Below are positions 10,001-19,100 of a stretch of DNA of 64,000 nucleotides, piece after piece (positions within the stretch are counted from its first letter, which is position 1; each line of letters begins with the position of its first letter). The stretch is from an uncultured Bacteroidales bacterium (GTDB lineage Bacteria; Bacteroidota; Bacteroidia; Bacteroidales; WCHB1-69). Where the stretch lies: NCBI GenBank assembly GCA_947169105.1, contig CAMVOL010000008.1, positions 17,208 to 81,207 on the forward strand, in the 5' to 3' direction. The translations under genes were made by a program, and so were the position numbers. Below the pieces are notes generated by a model, which did not search any database, was not told the DNA's origin, and was given only the letters and a program-made list of their open reading frames with translations.

Positions 10001-11884
10001 GGCCGTGACCGTGGCGGTGGTCCTGCCTTCCGTCATGTTTACCCGTATCGCCGCCAAAGCAGCGGGCAGGCGCAGCCCCGTACTGTCATCCGCATAGTCA
10101 ATATAGGGGATGGAAGCGTCCAATGTCAGTTCCGATTGTAGGGAATCAGACGTTAGCGACAAAGTCAGCTCATTTATATCCAACCCATTTCGCTCGATGA
10201 TGGCCTGAATGGGACTGCCTTCTGTCAGTTGTATATCCGCCTGCAGGTCTGGTATGAGCCGTCGGAGCGTGTCCAGCATCGTCAGGTCTTGTAGCGAGGT
10301 GACGGATTTGACAAACGCCGTGTCTGTGACGAGCCCTAGCAGCGGTTGTACACTATCCACCAGCTGGAGCACCTGCATCGGACTTTGTGCATTGATGGTA
10401 AGCCCCTGTGTTGCTAGATACAACGATGTTGTGGTATCTGTGGTAAAGTCAAGGTTCAGAGAGTCGATATCAAAATTCTCGCCCGCCACGTGTGCCACCA
10501 CATGCTTCATCTGTGTATGGTAGTCCACGCTCATCTTTTCTGGGGTCAAAAAGTTTGATACCCAAAACTGGTGCTCCGTTTCGGCCTTCAACCGTAGGTC
10601 GTTGTTCTTCATTGTAACTGGTAAATGCAGGTTGCCGGACACGGTCTTATTTGCCAGTTCGGCGTCGAGAATCAGGCCGGAAGCATTGATCTGATTATAG
10701 ATGCAGTCGGTCAGGTTCATAGACACTTTGCACCTCATTGCGGGTGAATGGGGATCCAGACCCTTTCCCTTCGCATGTATTTCGCCGGCCAATTCCACGT
10801 GGACACTGTCTTGGATGAAAGGGCTCAGGTTCACTTGCATAACATTCGCCTGCATGTCATACACCTCATCATCAATATCATAGAAACCTTTCAAGTTCGC
10901 CTTATTGCCTTGATAATCGGCAATGCCTGACAAGTCCACCCGCATGGTCTCCAGATTCATCGTCGTGGACTTCAAATTTGCTTTCGCCCCAAACTCGTCA
11001 GATCGGACATATAGCCGGTTTGACGTGATCGAATCTGTGTTCAGATCCAATCGGGCATCTCCATAAATCGTATCAAATGGCAGGTACAGGTCCTCGAGCG
11101 TAAGCGAAGCATTCCCGATATTCAGGCGGTGTGCATCGTAGATGTTGCCCCCTACATCCGCCAACACATTTGTGGACAGGGTGCGGGCACGCAAATCCAG
11201 CCCCATCGGATTGAGTACGAACTGCACATTGTGCAACTCACCGTCTATCACATCAAAGGCCATTGGTGTGGAGGTGGTGTCCTCGGTATCGTCCTCGGTG
11301 TCACGCAGGGTAATTCCCACGTACGCATCCGACAGCTTCAAGCCGTGCAGCGGGTACTGTCCTTTCGGGATGATGAGCCCCGGACTCTTTACATACAGAT
11401 GCCTTGCGATAACGTCGATGCCTACTGCATCGATCAGCGTGTCAGAGTGGACAGTTGTTTGATCCAGTAGCAATTGATCTACTACAATGGTACGGGCCAG
11501 AAAATCATCTTTGGGCACACCACTCCCGGGTTTTTTCATACAACCTTGCAGACGCAAGCCATGCACGTAGAGCAACGTATCCTGTCCGCGATGACCGATA
11601 TAGATGCTGTCGATTTCTATGCGTAGCGGCAGGTCGCTTTCGCCCTTATAGGCGCGATAGAGAATCATCGGAGAATGATGGAAGGGGGACAGGTAGAGGC
11701 GTCCCAGATCCACATCCAGGTCGGTTCGCTTATTGACTTCCTCTACGCATTTATGCAGGACAGCCGTGCGTGCTCCGGGCGTCACCAGAATAACCGTTAC
11801 AGTAGTTAACAGGAGCAGCACTACTCCCAAGATGACACCGAGAATGATGCATGGTATTTTCCAAATCAGTCTCTTCCTGCTCAC
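7079..11884 (-). CDS. TamB-like translocation/assembly module protein fused to a C-terminal Omp85/TamA-family beta-barrel
   Basis: N-terminal TM anchor and repetitive AsmA/TamB beta-helix; TamB C-terminal domain (KSLFHDKMRITVGSTISDN...DYDNIFEGELTKSGIGVAA); then barrel motifs NITLAHSIKNLLGRGETF, VFYAGGSNSLRAAAPYTYGPG, VFLDAGNVWN, LGTGLGLRLDIDGLVIRLDLGIGI, ending in an aromatic residue (GYPF). Confidence 0.85.
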   Translation of the reverse strand: MSRKRLIWKIPCIILGVILGVVLLLLTTVTVILVTPGARTAVLHKCVEEVNKRTDLDVDLGRLYLSPFHHSPMILYRAYKGESDLPLRIEIDSIYIGHRGQDTLLYVHGLRLQGCMKKPGSGVPKDDFLARTIVVDQLLLDQTTVHSDTLIDAVGIDVIARHLYVKSPGLIIPKGQYPLHGLKLSDAYVGITLRDTEDDTEDTTSTPMAFDVIDGELHNVQFVLNPMGLDLRARTLSTNVLADVGGNIYDAHRLNIGNASLTLEDLYLPFDTIYGDARLDLNTDSITSNRLYVRSDEFGAKANLKSTTMNLETMRVDLSGIADYQGNKANLKGFYDIDDEVYDMQANVMQVNLSPFIQDSVHVELAGEIHAKGKGLDPHSPAMRCKVSMNLTDCIYNQINASGLILDAELANKTVSGNLHLPVTMKNNDLRLKAETEHQFWVSNFLTPEKMSVDYHTQMKHVVAHVAGENFDIDSLNLDFTTDTTTSLYLATQGLTINAQSPMQVLQLVDSVQPLLGLVTDTAFVKSVTSLQDLTMLDTLRRLIPDLQADIQLTEGSPIQAIIERNGLDINELTLSLTSDSLQSELTLDASIPYIDYADDSTGLRLPAALAAIRVNMTEGRTTATVTANTSITDGVMDVRDLCTDAALQLDLERNGRELKGTGHLALDSLIYDEMDLGNRTADILISPSEMYENAIRADVRLDDIPLEIVNSIVHLEDIDIDGAIRAKATADGLPAEMDLSAEVLPLDISALYKPYDVKLNLGETPIVMEHNNVKLNDVRIYSTDGSFLALNGGLDLNTMLLDVDLAADNFSPVKLEKNGPFPVYGDLATDIRGRVSGPIDSILADVDVTILPTTDITYPIDKKNLAQVKPHGTVNIQYSTTDGELNWGGTINVDDGLVRYSPNLYPMMPFHVDSGSNITFNGPLGQTMLNVSASQQVKADVQSEGEETRRVAFNTGVRVTGVLDSVGLNAIGFFLEAPDDETITQELASLDEDNREGIAAVLLTTGMYMGESNVAAQKSGYALNSIINSRINAAMANSKIGNKIDIDISSGQTNHASGKTNDMNIAISKSLFHDKMRITVGSTISDNPEVNKANGLLSLISADFKLTPSGNVFLRAFSQRDYDNIFEGELTKSGIGVAATKQWRLNRFAPSLGDSIIRIHNLSAEADVTYRSNNSLGPNITLAHSIKNLLGRGETFTVKAYGAYYWSLRERQPGDPKTTNTYKFGVDAAFVFPYLHWVGNNNPDGDTRYRIGYKYENIAGGYGVHKLSGAFSYFIRSSRYVTHVFTPASLSIVRVKAESQDVLREAIDHPELLKLLSGNEFIPSIGYGITYSDYRTKRAVNTMIDVEVKEAGNLTNAIYCIFGRKWSEQDKEIVRMPFDQFVKVTAELWNRFNLTERVCIATRLYAGANVPFGNSSFESSPLSEVFYAGGSNSLRAAAPYTYGPGNFHSTKYNQNFFHSGDIKLEANFELRFPIVWKLHGAVFLDAGNVWNWHSVSDYTTSEEYALLVDRMGINEDLQDGIIGNPNIMKQIALGTGLGLRLDIDGLVIRLDLGIGIHAPYQTYKYTKEGTPDLTRPIKTYYNMPSVLDGLRLNFSIGYPF

Positions 11885-11940
11885 GGGTTATCTTTCTCTC
11901 CTATAGATTCTTCAGTTGTTAATAGATTCTGTATTTTAAA

Positions 11941-11968
11941 AGAGAGCCACGGCACGCCACGGCTCTCT
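11941..11968 (-). terminator. Rho-independent terminator downstream of pnp
   Basis: AGAGAGCC...GGCTCTCT stem with T tract in the minus-strand direction. Confidence 0.65.
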
Positions 11969-12001
11969 TTTTGAATCAGGTTCATTTAAACGGACAGCGC
12001 T

Positions 12002-14266
12002 TTATCTGCGTCCGCGGGGTGCGCCGCCGCGCGGGGCTCCGTCGCGACGGGGACCGCCTTCATGGCGCGGGCCGTGGCCGTTACCGTTGCCATTGCCGCC
12101 TTCTCTGCGGGGCGGACGCGGACGGGCCGCCGGTTCCTTGTAACCTTCGGGCTTCTCCTCAAGCACGCGGTGCGACAGACGCAACTTGCCCTTGTCGTCA
12201 ATCTCGATGAGCTTCACCTGGATGTGGTCGCCGACATTGATACCGGATTCTTCCATCGTGTCAAGACGCTTCCAACTGATTTCGGAGATATGGAGCAGTC
12301 CGTCGGTGCCGGGGATGATCTCTACGAAAGCGCCGAAAGGCTGGATGGTCTTCACCACGCCGTCGTAAACCTTGTCGAGTTCCGGCACTTCGGTGATGCG
12401 GTTGATGCGCTCGATGGCAGCGTTGATGTTGTCCAGATTGGGAGCGGCGATGTCAATGATGCCGAAGTCGCCCACCTCCTCGATGTTGATGACGGTGTTG
12501 GTTTCACGCTGCATCTCCTGGATGACCTTGCCGCCAGGTCCGATGACCGCGCCGATGAAGTCGCGCGGGATCTGAATCTGGACGATGCGCGGGACGAACG
12601 GACGGTAGTCTTCGCGCGGTTCTGGGATGGCCTCGTGCATCTTGCCCAAGATGTACATACGGCCCTTGCGTGCCTGTTCGAGAGCCTCGGCCATCGTTTC
12701 GGCGGAGAGACCGTTGATCTTGATGTCCATCTGGCAGGCGGTGATACCGTCGGCGGTACCGCAGACCTTGAAGTCCATGTCGCCGAGGTGGTCTTCATCA
12801 CCCAGAATATCGGAAAGGATGGCGTAGTTGCCAGTTTTTTCGTCGGTGATCAAACCCATGGCGATACCGGAAACGGGCTTTTTCATCTTCACGCCGCAGT
12901 CGTACAGGGCGAGGGTGCCGGCACAGACGGTGGCCATGGAGGAACTTCCGTTGGATTCGAGGATGTCGGAAACCAAGCGGACCGTGTAGGGGAACGACGG
13001 GTCGTCGAACGGGATCATCGGCTTGAGGGCGCGGTGCGCCAGGTTGCCGTGACCGATCTCGCGGCGGCCGGTGCTGCGGATGGGCTTCACCTCACCGACG
13101 GAGAACGGCGGGAAGTTGTAGTGGAGGATGAAGCGGCTGCTGCCTTCCACGATGGCGCCGTCGATGGTCTGCTCGTCGAGCTTGGTGCCGAGCGTGCAGG
13201 ACATCAGCGACTGCGTCTCACCACGGGTGAAGATGGCGGAGCCGTGTGCGGACGGGAGGTAGCCGGTCTCGATCCAGATGGGACGGATCTCGTCCAACTT
13301 ACGTCCGTCCAGACGGATACGCTCGTTGAGGATCATATTGCGCATGGCGTGGTACTGCACGTCATGGTAGTAGCGGGCCACCATGTATTTCTTCTCTTCG
13401 CGTTCCTCTTCGGGAATAGTTTCCATAAATTCTTCCAGAACCTTGTCGAAAGCGTCGTTGCGCTCCTGCTTGCCCATGAAAGACTTGGCGATGGCATAGA
13501 CCTTGTCGTAGGTCTCCTTGTTGACGCGCTCGCGGAGTTCGTCATCGTTGGTTTCGTGGCAGTATTCGCGTTTCGGGTTGGCCTTCTCCACTTTTGCGGC
13601 GAGGTCGAGCTGCGCCTGGCACTGCACCTTGATGGCGGCGTGGGCGGTGTTGAGGGCCTCCACCATATCGGCTTCGGAGATTTCGTTCATCTCACCTTCC
13701 ACCATCATGATGTTGTCCATGGTGGCGGCGACGATCATGTCGATGTCGGAGTTCTGCATTTCCTCGACGGTGGGGTTGATGACCATTTTGCCGTCGATGC
13801 GGCCGACGCGCACTTCGGAGATGGGGCCGTTCCACGGGATGTTGGAGACGGAGAGTGCGGCGGAGGCGGCGAGGCCTGCGTAAGCGTCAGGCAGGTTGTT
13901 GCGGTCGCCGGAGATGAGGGTCACGAGGACCTGTGTCTCGGCGTGGAAGTTATCGGGGAAGAGGGGGCGGAGGGCGCGGTCAACGAGACGGGCAATGAGG
14001 ATCTCGTACTCGGAGGGACGGCCTTCGCGTTTGAAGAAACCGCCGGGGAAGCGTCCCACGGCGCCATATTTCTCCTGATATTCAACCTGTAATGGCATAA
14101 AATCTGTGTTTTCCACTGCATCTTTCTTGCAGCAGACGGTGGCGAGCAGCATGGTGTCGCCCATTTTTACGACCGCGGAGCCGTCGGCCTGCTTGGCCAA
14201 CTTGCCGGTCTCAATGGTGACTTCTCTTCCGTCACCCAATGTAAAAGTCTGACTAATTCCTAACAT
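12002..14266 (-). CDS. pnp: Polyribonucleotide nucleotidyltransferase
   Basis: RNase PH domains, KH domain ([16 protein letters not shown]), S1 domain ([28 protein letters not shown]). Confidence 0.97.
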   Translation of the reverse strand: MLGISQTFTLGDGREVTIETGKLAKQADGSAVVKMGDTMLLATVCCKKDAVENTDFMPLQVEYQEKYGAVGRFPGGFFKREGRPSEYEILIARLVDRALRPLFPDNFHAETQVLVTLISGDRNNLPDAYAGLAASAALSVSNIPWNGPISEVRVGRIDGKMVINPTVEEMQNSDIDMIVAATMDNIMMVEGEMNEISEADMVEALNTAHAAIKVQCQAQLDLAAKVEKANPKREYCHETNDDELRERVNKETYDKVYAIAKSFMGKQERNDAFDKVLEEFMETIPEEEREEKKYMVARYYHDVQYHAMRNMILNERIRLDGRKLDEIRPIWIETGYLPSAHGSAIFTRGETQSLMSCTLGTKLDEQTIDGAIVEGSSRFILHYNFPPFSVGEVKPIRSTGRREIGHGNLAHRALKPMIPFDDPSFPYTVRLVSDILESNGSSSMATVCAGTLALYDCGVKMKKPVSGIAMGLITDEKTGNYAILSDILGDEDHLGDMDFKVCGTADGITACQMDIKINGLSAETMAEALEQARKGRMYILGKMHEAIPEPREDYRPFVPRIVQIQIPRDFIGAVIGPGGKVIQEMQRETNTVINIEEVGDFGIIDIAAPNLDNINAAIERINRITEVPELDKVYDGVVKTIQPFGAFVEIIPGTDGLLHISEISWKRLDTMEESGINVGDHIQVKLIEIDDKGKLRLSHRVLEEKPEGYKEPAARPRPPRREGGNGNGNGHGPRHEGGPRRDGAPRGGAPRGRR

Positions 14267-14372
14267 ATTATATTGTATTATTCTAAATGCCTTATACTAC
14301 AATATGCCCAATGCCTTCCTCCCGTGGGATTCTGGCGATTGAGCAGGTTTGTAATGAAATGATAGTATGAAA

Positions 14373-14398
14373 AAAAGGCAATTTGTGAATTGCCTTTT
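14373..14398 (-). terminator. Rho-independent terminator downstream of rpsO
   Basis: AAAAGGCAATT-TGTG-AATTGCCTTTT stem-loop. Confidence 0.7.
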
Positions 14399-14410
14399 CT
14401 AGCCAAATGA

Positions 14411-14680
14411 TTATTTTCTTAAACCAAGTTTCTTGACGATTGCTCTGTATCTTTCAATGTCCTGCTCCTTGAGGTAGGCAAGCATTTTTCTTCTTTTGCC
14501 GACCAGAGCCATCAGAGAACGCTTGGTGCTTAAGTCTTTATGGTTTTCTTTCACGTGTTCGGTAAGGTGCTTGATCCGGTACGTGAAAAGAGCGATCTGG
14601 CTTTCCGGAGAACCGGTATCGGTAGCGGAAGCGCCGTTTTGTGCGAAGATTTCCTTCTTTACTTCAGATGTTAAGTACAT
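14411..14680 (-). CDS. rpsO: 30S ribosomal protein S15
   Basis: TGSPESQIALFTYRIKHLTEHVKENHKDLSTKRSLMALVGKRRKML. Confidence 0.97.
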   Translation of the reverse strand: MYLTSEVKKEIFAQNGASATDTGSPESQIALFTYRIKHLTEHVKENHKDLSTKRSLMALVGKRRKMLAYLKEQDIERYRAIVKKLGLRK

Positions 14681-14815
14681 AATTTCCTTTACTTTAATTT
14701 ATTTTTCTATCGTCTATTTTTCGGGGTGCAAAAATACAACTTTTTTTGTTCAAAAAATAAGTGAGTGAAAATTTTTTGTCAAGGTTCGTGGCAGTGCCAC
14801 CGTTTGGAGTAACCA

Positions 14816-15322
14816 TCACCTCTTTTTCACCACCAACGGCGTGGTCTCCACCGTGTTGCTCATGTGCAGGGCGCGGTCCACGATGTAACAGCTGAATTTG
14901 ATGGTGTCGTACTGCGTGCTCAGGTCGAAACTGTTGATGGGCAGGTCCACGTACAGGTCACCTTCGATGGACTCCGGCACGTCGTTGCTCAGCCTCGGAA
15001 ACCGCTGGTTGAAGGTGACCGCCTCGAACTCAATTTTCTGGAACTGCCCGTTTATCTTTTTATAATAATCGATAAAAAGATTGTAATAATAGACGGAGGC
15101 GGTGTCGAACGGCGAATATATATCTTCCGTGTTCAGCCCGAGGTCACCGTCTCCGTCCTGAAAATGCAAAGTCAGCGTTGCCTTGTTGTCAATGCCGGTG
15201 CCTTCGTCAATCTTCTCCAGACTCACGAACGTGATGGCCGGCTCCACAGGGAACTTCTCCTCCCGATGGCATCCCGCCAGCAACAACAGCGATAACAACA
15301 AAAGCAATACCAATCGATTCAT
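14816..15322 (-). CDS. Putative lipoprotein of unknown function
   Basis: Lipobox signal peptide LLLLAGCHREEK; no further family recognised. Confidence 0.7.
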   Translation of the reverse strand: MNRLVLLLLLSLLLLAGCHREEKFPVEPAITFVSLEKIDEGTGIDNKATLTLHFQDGDGDLGLNTEDIYSPFDTASVYYYNLFIDYYKKINGQFQKIEFEAVTFNQRFPRLSNDVPESIEGDLYVDLPINSFDLSTQYDTIKFSCYIVDRALHMSNTVETTPLVVKKR

Positions 15323-15340
15323 CTTGTTAGTTTAGAAACG

Positions 15341-15472
15341 TAATAGGTAATAGGTGAAAGGTAATAGGTAAAAAGTAATAGGTAATAGGTGAAAGGTAAT
15401 AGGTAATAAGTAGAAGGTCTGAAGAGAGGATTGTGGGAGGATACCTCATACCTCCTACTTCATACCTTCTAC
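15341..15472. repeat. Composite short tandem repeat element (element A)
   Basis: TAATAGGTAATAGGTGAAAGG array, core GAAGAGAGGATTGTGGGAGGATACCT, then oppositely oriented TACCTCATACCTCCTACTTCATACCTTCTAC. Confidence 0.85.
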
Positions 15473-15486
15473 ATAATGTATCGTAA

Positions 15487-16989
15487 CTAGATCTCCTCCA
15501 TTACCACGTCCACGTTACGGATGAATTCGCGGCTGGCGGCCATCAGCTTGTACATGATGGTGTCGTTCTCCACGAAGGGGACGTGCTTGCGGTACTGGGC
15601 GACGAAATCCTCGATGAACTCCGACGATTTGAGCGGACGGCGGAATTCGAGGGCTTGGGCGGCGTTCAGCAGCTCGATGGCGAGGATCTTCTCCACGTTC
15701 TCGACCACTTTGTAAGCCTTGGTGGCGGCGTTGGCGCCCATGCTCACGTGGTCCTCCTGGCCCTGCGACGACTCAATGGAGTCGGAGGAGGAAGGCATCG
15801 TGAAGGTCTTGTTCTGGTTGACGATGGAGGCCGCCGTGTATTGCGGAATCATGAAGCCGGAATTGAGGCCCGGATTCTTGACCAAGAACGATGGAAGCTC
15901 TCGTTTGCCGCTGATGAGCTGGTAAATTCTTCTTTCAGAGATATTTCCAAGTTCCGACATCGCCAATGACAGGAAGTCGAGCACGAGGGCGAGCGGCTGT
16001 CCGTGGAAGTTGCCGGCGGAGATGATGAGGTCTTCATCGGGGAATACCGTCGGGTTGTCGGTGGCGGAGTTGATTTCGGTCTCCACCACGCTGGTGATGT
16101 GCGACAGCGAGTCCTTGGTAGCACCGTGCACCTGCGGCATGCAACGGAAGGAGTACGGGTCTTGGACGTGCTTCTTCGGACGGGCGATGATTTCGGAGCC
16201 GGTGAGCAGGCTGTTGATGTGCGTGGCGGTCAGAATCTGGCCGACGTGCGGGCGGGCGAAATGGACCGACAGGTTGAAGGGCTCAATGCGGCCGTCGAAA
16301 GCTTCGAGGGAGACGGCGCCGATGATGTCGGCCAGCCACGATAGCTTGCGGGCCTTGAGCAGCAGCCACACGCCGTAGGCACTCATGAACTGCGTGCCGT
16401 TGAGCAGGGCCAGCCCCTCTTTCGACTGCAACGTGATGGGCTTCCAGCCGAACTTCTCGTTGATTTCGGCGGCGGGGTACTTCTTGTTGTGATAATAGAC
16501 TTCGCCTTCGTTCAAGAGCGGGAGGCACATGTGGGCCAGCGGTGCGAGGTCGCCGGAAGCGCCCAGTGAACCCTGCTGATACACAACGGGATATACTCCC
16601 TTGTTGTAAAAGTCGATAAGACGCTCAATGGTGTCTAACTGGACACCGGAGTAGCCGTAGGAGAGGGACTGCACCTTCAGCAGGAGCATCAGGCGGACAA
16701 TCTCCTGCGGAACCTCGTCACCGATGCCGCAAGCGTGCGACTTCACGAGGTTGCTCTGAAGGGTGGAGAGGTCAGTCTTGTTGACGGAGGTGTTGCACAG
16801 CGAGCCGAAGCCGGTGGTCACGCCGTAAACGGGCACGTCGCTCTTCTCCATCTTCTCGTCCAAATAACGGCGGCACTTCAAAACGGCCTCCTTTGCTTCG
16901 TCCGACAGGGCAAGTTTCGCCTTCGACTTGATGATTTTTTCTACTTTGTCTAAATCTAAAAACTGGGATGAAATGGTGTGGGTTTTCAT
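15487..16989 (-). CDS. hutH: Histidine ammonia-lyase (aromatic amino acid lyase family)
   Basis: MIO-forming motif GSLGASGDLAPLAHM; YGVTTGFG; 500 aa. Confidence 0.93.
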   Translation of the reverse strand: MKTHTISSQFLDLDKVEKIIKSKAKLALSDEAKEAVLKCRRYLDEKMEKSDVPVYGVTTGFGSLCNTSVNKTDLSTLQSNLVKSHACGIGDEVPQEIVRLMLLLKVQSLSYGYSGVQLDTIERLIDFYNKGVYPVVYQQGSLGASGDLAPLAHMCLPLLNEGEVYYHNKKYPAAEINEKFGWKPITLQSKEGLALLNGTQFMSAYGVWLLLKARKLSWLADIIGAVSLEAFDGRIEPFNLSVHFARPHVGQILTATHINSLLTGSEIIARPKKHVQDPYSFRCMPQVHGATKDSLSHITSVVETEINSATDNPTVFPDEDLIISAGNFHGQPLALVLDFLSLAMSELGNISERRIYQLISGKRELPSFLVKNPGLNSGFMIPQYTAASIVNQNKTFTMPSSSDSIESSQGQEDHVSMGANAATKAYKVVENVEKILAIELLNAAQALEFRRPLKSSEFIEDFVAQYRKHVPFVENDTIMYKLMAASREFIRNVDVVMEEI

Positions 16990-17032
16990 ATCGTTGATTT
17001 GTTTATTTGTTGATTCCTCTTATAATTAATAT

Positions 17033-17178
17033 GGTAATAGGTGATAAGTGATAGGTAGAAGGTTGGAAAGTTAGAAAGTTGGAAAGTTAGAAAGTTAGAA
17101 AGTTGGAAAGTTGGAAAGTTGGAAGATTGAAGAGGGCTTGTGCGCTGGAAACTTTTTACTTTTTACTTTTAACTTTGC
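17033..17178. repeat. Composite short tandem repeat element (element B) with eight 8-nt GTTRGAAA units
   Basis: 17062-17125 reads as 8 tandem GTTGGAAA/GTTAGAAA units; core GAAGAGGGCTTGTGCGCTGGAAACTT; then TTTTTACTTTTTACTTTTAAC. Confidence 0.88.
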
Positions 17179-17179
17179 A

Positions 17180-18211
17180 CTAGATATAGTATTCGGCGAT
17201 CCGCTTCATTTCGGAGCTGACGTTGTTGTTTTCGTAAAGGATGCCGTAGATGGTTTCGGCGATGGGGATGTCAGCTTGGAAGATTTTGTTCATTTCGTGG
17301 ATGCACCTCACGGCGTAGTAGCCTTCGGCCACCATGCTCATTTCGAGCTGTGCCACCCGCACCGAGAGTCCGTGTCCAATCATGTTTCCGAACATCCGGT
17401 TGCGGCTGTAGCGCGAGTAGGCGGTCACCAACAGGTCGCCGAGATAGACGGAGTCGTCAAGGCAGTGGTCGCTGGGGAACACCTTGTTCACGAAGTTCTT
17501 CATCTCCTTCACACCGTTGGCGATGTAGGCGGCGATGAAGTTGTCGCCGTAGCCGAGGCCGCTGTAAATGCCGGCACCGAGGGCGTAGATGTTCTTCATG
17601 ATGACGGCCAGTTCGGCGCCCTTGATGTCCTTGGAGACGGAGGCGCGGACGTAGCGGTTGGTGAACATCTTGGCCACGTCAGCGGCCAGTTCCTGGTTTT
17701 CAGAGGCGGCAGTGAGGAAGGTGAACTTCTCCTGCGCAATCTCCTCCGCGTGCGACGGCCCGCTGATCATGGCGATGCTGCTCATCGGGATGGCGAACTC
17801 AGTGTGCAGGTAATCGGTGATGAACTGCAGCGTTTCGGGGATGATACCCTTCACCGCCGTGATGATCTTCTTCCTGTTGAGACGGCTTTTGTGAAGAGGC
17901 TCCAGTGTCCGCTGAAGGAACGCCGACGGCGTGACCACGATTACGTAGTCGGCCTTGGCGACCACTTGACGCAGATCGTTGCTGATTTTCACATCCTTGG
18001 GATTGATGAAGGTGGAACTCAGGTACTTCGGGTTATGTCCGTACTTGCTGACGCCCTCCACAATTTCCTCTTCGCGTACCCACCAGTGTATATGTTCAAG
18101 GTTTGCTGAAAGTATCTTCACGATGGCGGTGGCCCAGCTGCCACCTCCGATGACTGCCACCCTGTATCTCAACCGCGTCTTCTTTTTGAAAGGGGGTAAT
18201 ATATCTTCCAT
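17180..18211 (-). CDS. gpsA: Glycerol-3-phosphate dehydrogenase [NAD(P)+]
   Basis: VAVIGGGSWATAIVKIL, AVKGI, SGPSHAEEIA motifs. Confidence 0.93.
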   Translation of the reverse strand: MEDILPPFKKKTRLRYRVAVIGGGSWATAIVKILSANLEHIHWWVREEEIVEGVSKYGHNPKYLSSTFINPKDVKISNDLRQVVAKADYVIVVTPSAFLQRTLEPLHKSRLNRKKIITAVKGIIPETLQFITDYLHTEFAIPMSSIAMISGPSHAEEIAQEKFTFLTAASENQELAADVAKMFTNRYVRASVSKDIKGAELAVIMKNIYALGAGIYSGLGYGDNFIAAYIANGVKEMKNFVNKVFPSDHCLDDSVYLGDLLVTAYSRYSRNRMFGNMIGHGLSVRVAQLEMSMVAEGYYAVRCIHEMNKIFQADIPIAETIYGILYENNNVSSEMKRIAEYYI

Positions 18212-18234
18212 AAAACAGGTTTGATTAACTTATA

Positions 18235-19083
18235 TTATAGTTTGTTGTATGCCGGAGAGAAGGTGTCCCCTTGCTTGATGTCGCCGGTATTGATGCCCTT
18301 CTTCAGCCAGCGGGAGCGCTGTTCGGAAGTTCCGTGGTTGAAACTTTCAGGAACAGTGTAACCCTTTGCCCTCTTTTGCAGGTAGTCGTCGCCAATGCGG
18401 GAGGCGATGGCGAGACCTTCCTCTATGTCGCCGTCCTCCAAGGAGTTGAACATCTTGTTGTCCTGATGTGCCCACACGCCGGCATAGAAGTCGGCCTGCA
18501 GTTCCAGACGGACACTGATCTGGTTGCTCTCTTTTTCGCTCAGACGGCTCATCTGGTTGTGTGCCTCTTGCAGTGTGCCGAGCAGGTACTGGACGTGGTG
18601 GCCCACCTCGTGCGCGATGACATAAGCGTAGGCGAAGTCACCGGCGCTGCCAAACTGCTTCTGCATCGTGCTGAAGAACGAAAGGTCGATATAGACACTC
18701 TGGTCAGCGGAGCAGTAGAACGGCCCTGTGGAGGAACTGGCACCGCCGCACCCCGACTGAACGGAGTTGGTGAAGAGAACCAGTTTCGGAGGGACGTAGG
18801 TTTTCCCTATCTTCTTGAATTCCGCCGTCCAAACGTCTTCGGTGCCCGCCAGGATCTGCTTGGCGAAAGTGGCCAGCTCTTCCTCTTCCGCCGTGGGAGT
18901 GTAGGTGGTTTCGGTGCCACCGCCGCCAAGATTGATGCTTTGCAGGGCCGATGACGGGTCCTTTCCTAAAAACAGTGCCAAGAGGGCGACGATGACGGCA
19001 CCGCCGATACCAAGGCCGACGCCCGCCTTCTTGCCGCGGCGGTCATCCACGTTGGTGCTGATTCTTCTTCCTTTAAGATTCAT
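18235..19083 (-). CDS. Neutral zinc metallopeptidase (YpfJ family)
   Basis: N-terminal MNLKGRRISTNVDDRRG plus TM; HEVGHHVQ zinc motif; ELQADFYAGVWAH. Confidence 0.9.
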   Translation of the reverse strand: MNLKGRRISTNVDDRRGKKAGVGLGIGGAVIVALLALFLGKDPSSALQSINLGGGGTETTYTPTAEEEELATFAKQILAGTEDVWTAEFKKIGKTYVPPKLVLFTNSVQSGCGGASSSTGPFYCSADQSVYIDLSFFSTMQKQFGSAGDFAYAYVIAHEVGHHVQYLLGTLQEAHNQMSRLSEKESNQISVRLELQADFYAGVWAHQDNKMFNSLEDGDIEEGLAIASRIGDDYLQKRAKGYTVPESFNHGTSEQRSRWLKKGINTGDIKQGDTFSPAYNKL

Positions 19084-19100
19084 AATAGATGGTTTTTAGA

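Noticed and set aside
12062-14092. 676-aa plus-strand ORF antisense to pnp
   Set aside because: Same antisense artefact; pnp on the opposite strand is unambiguous.
15341-15472. CRISPR array
   Set aside because: Units are 7-10 nt, contiguous and degenerate, without spacers or cas genes.
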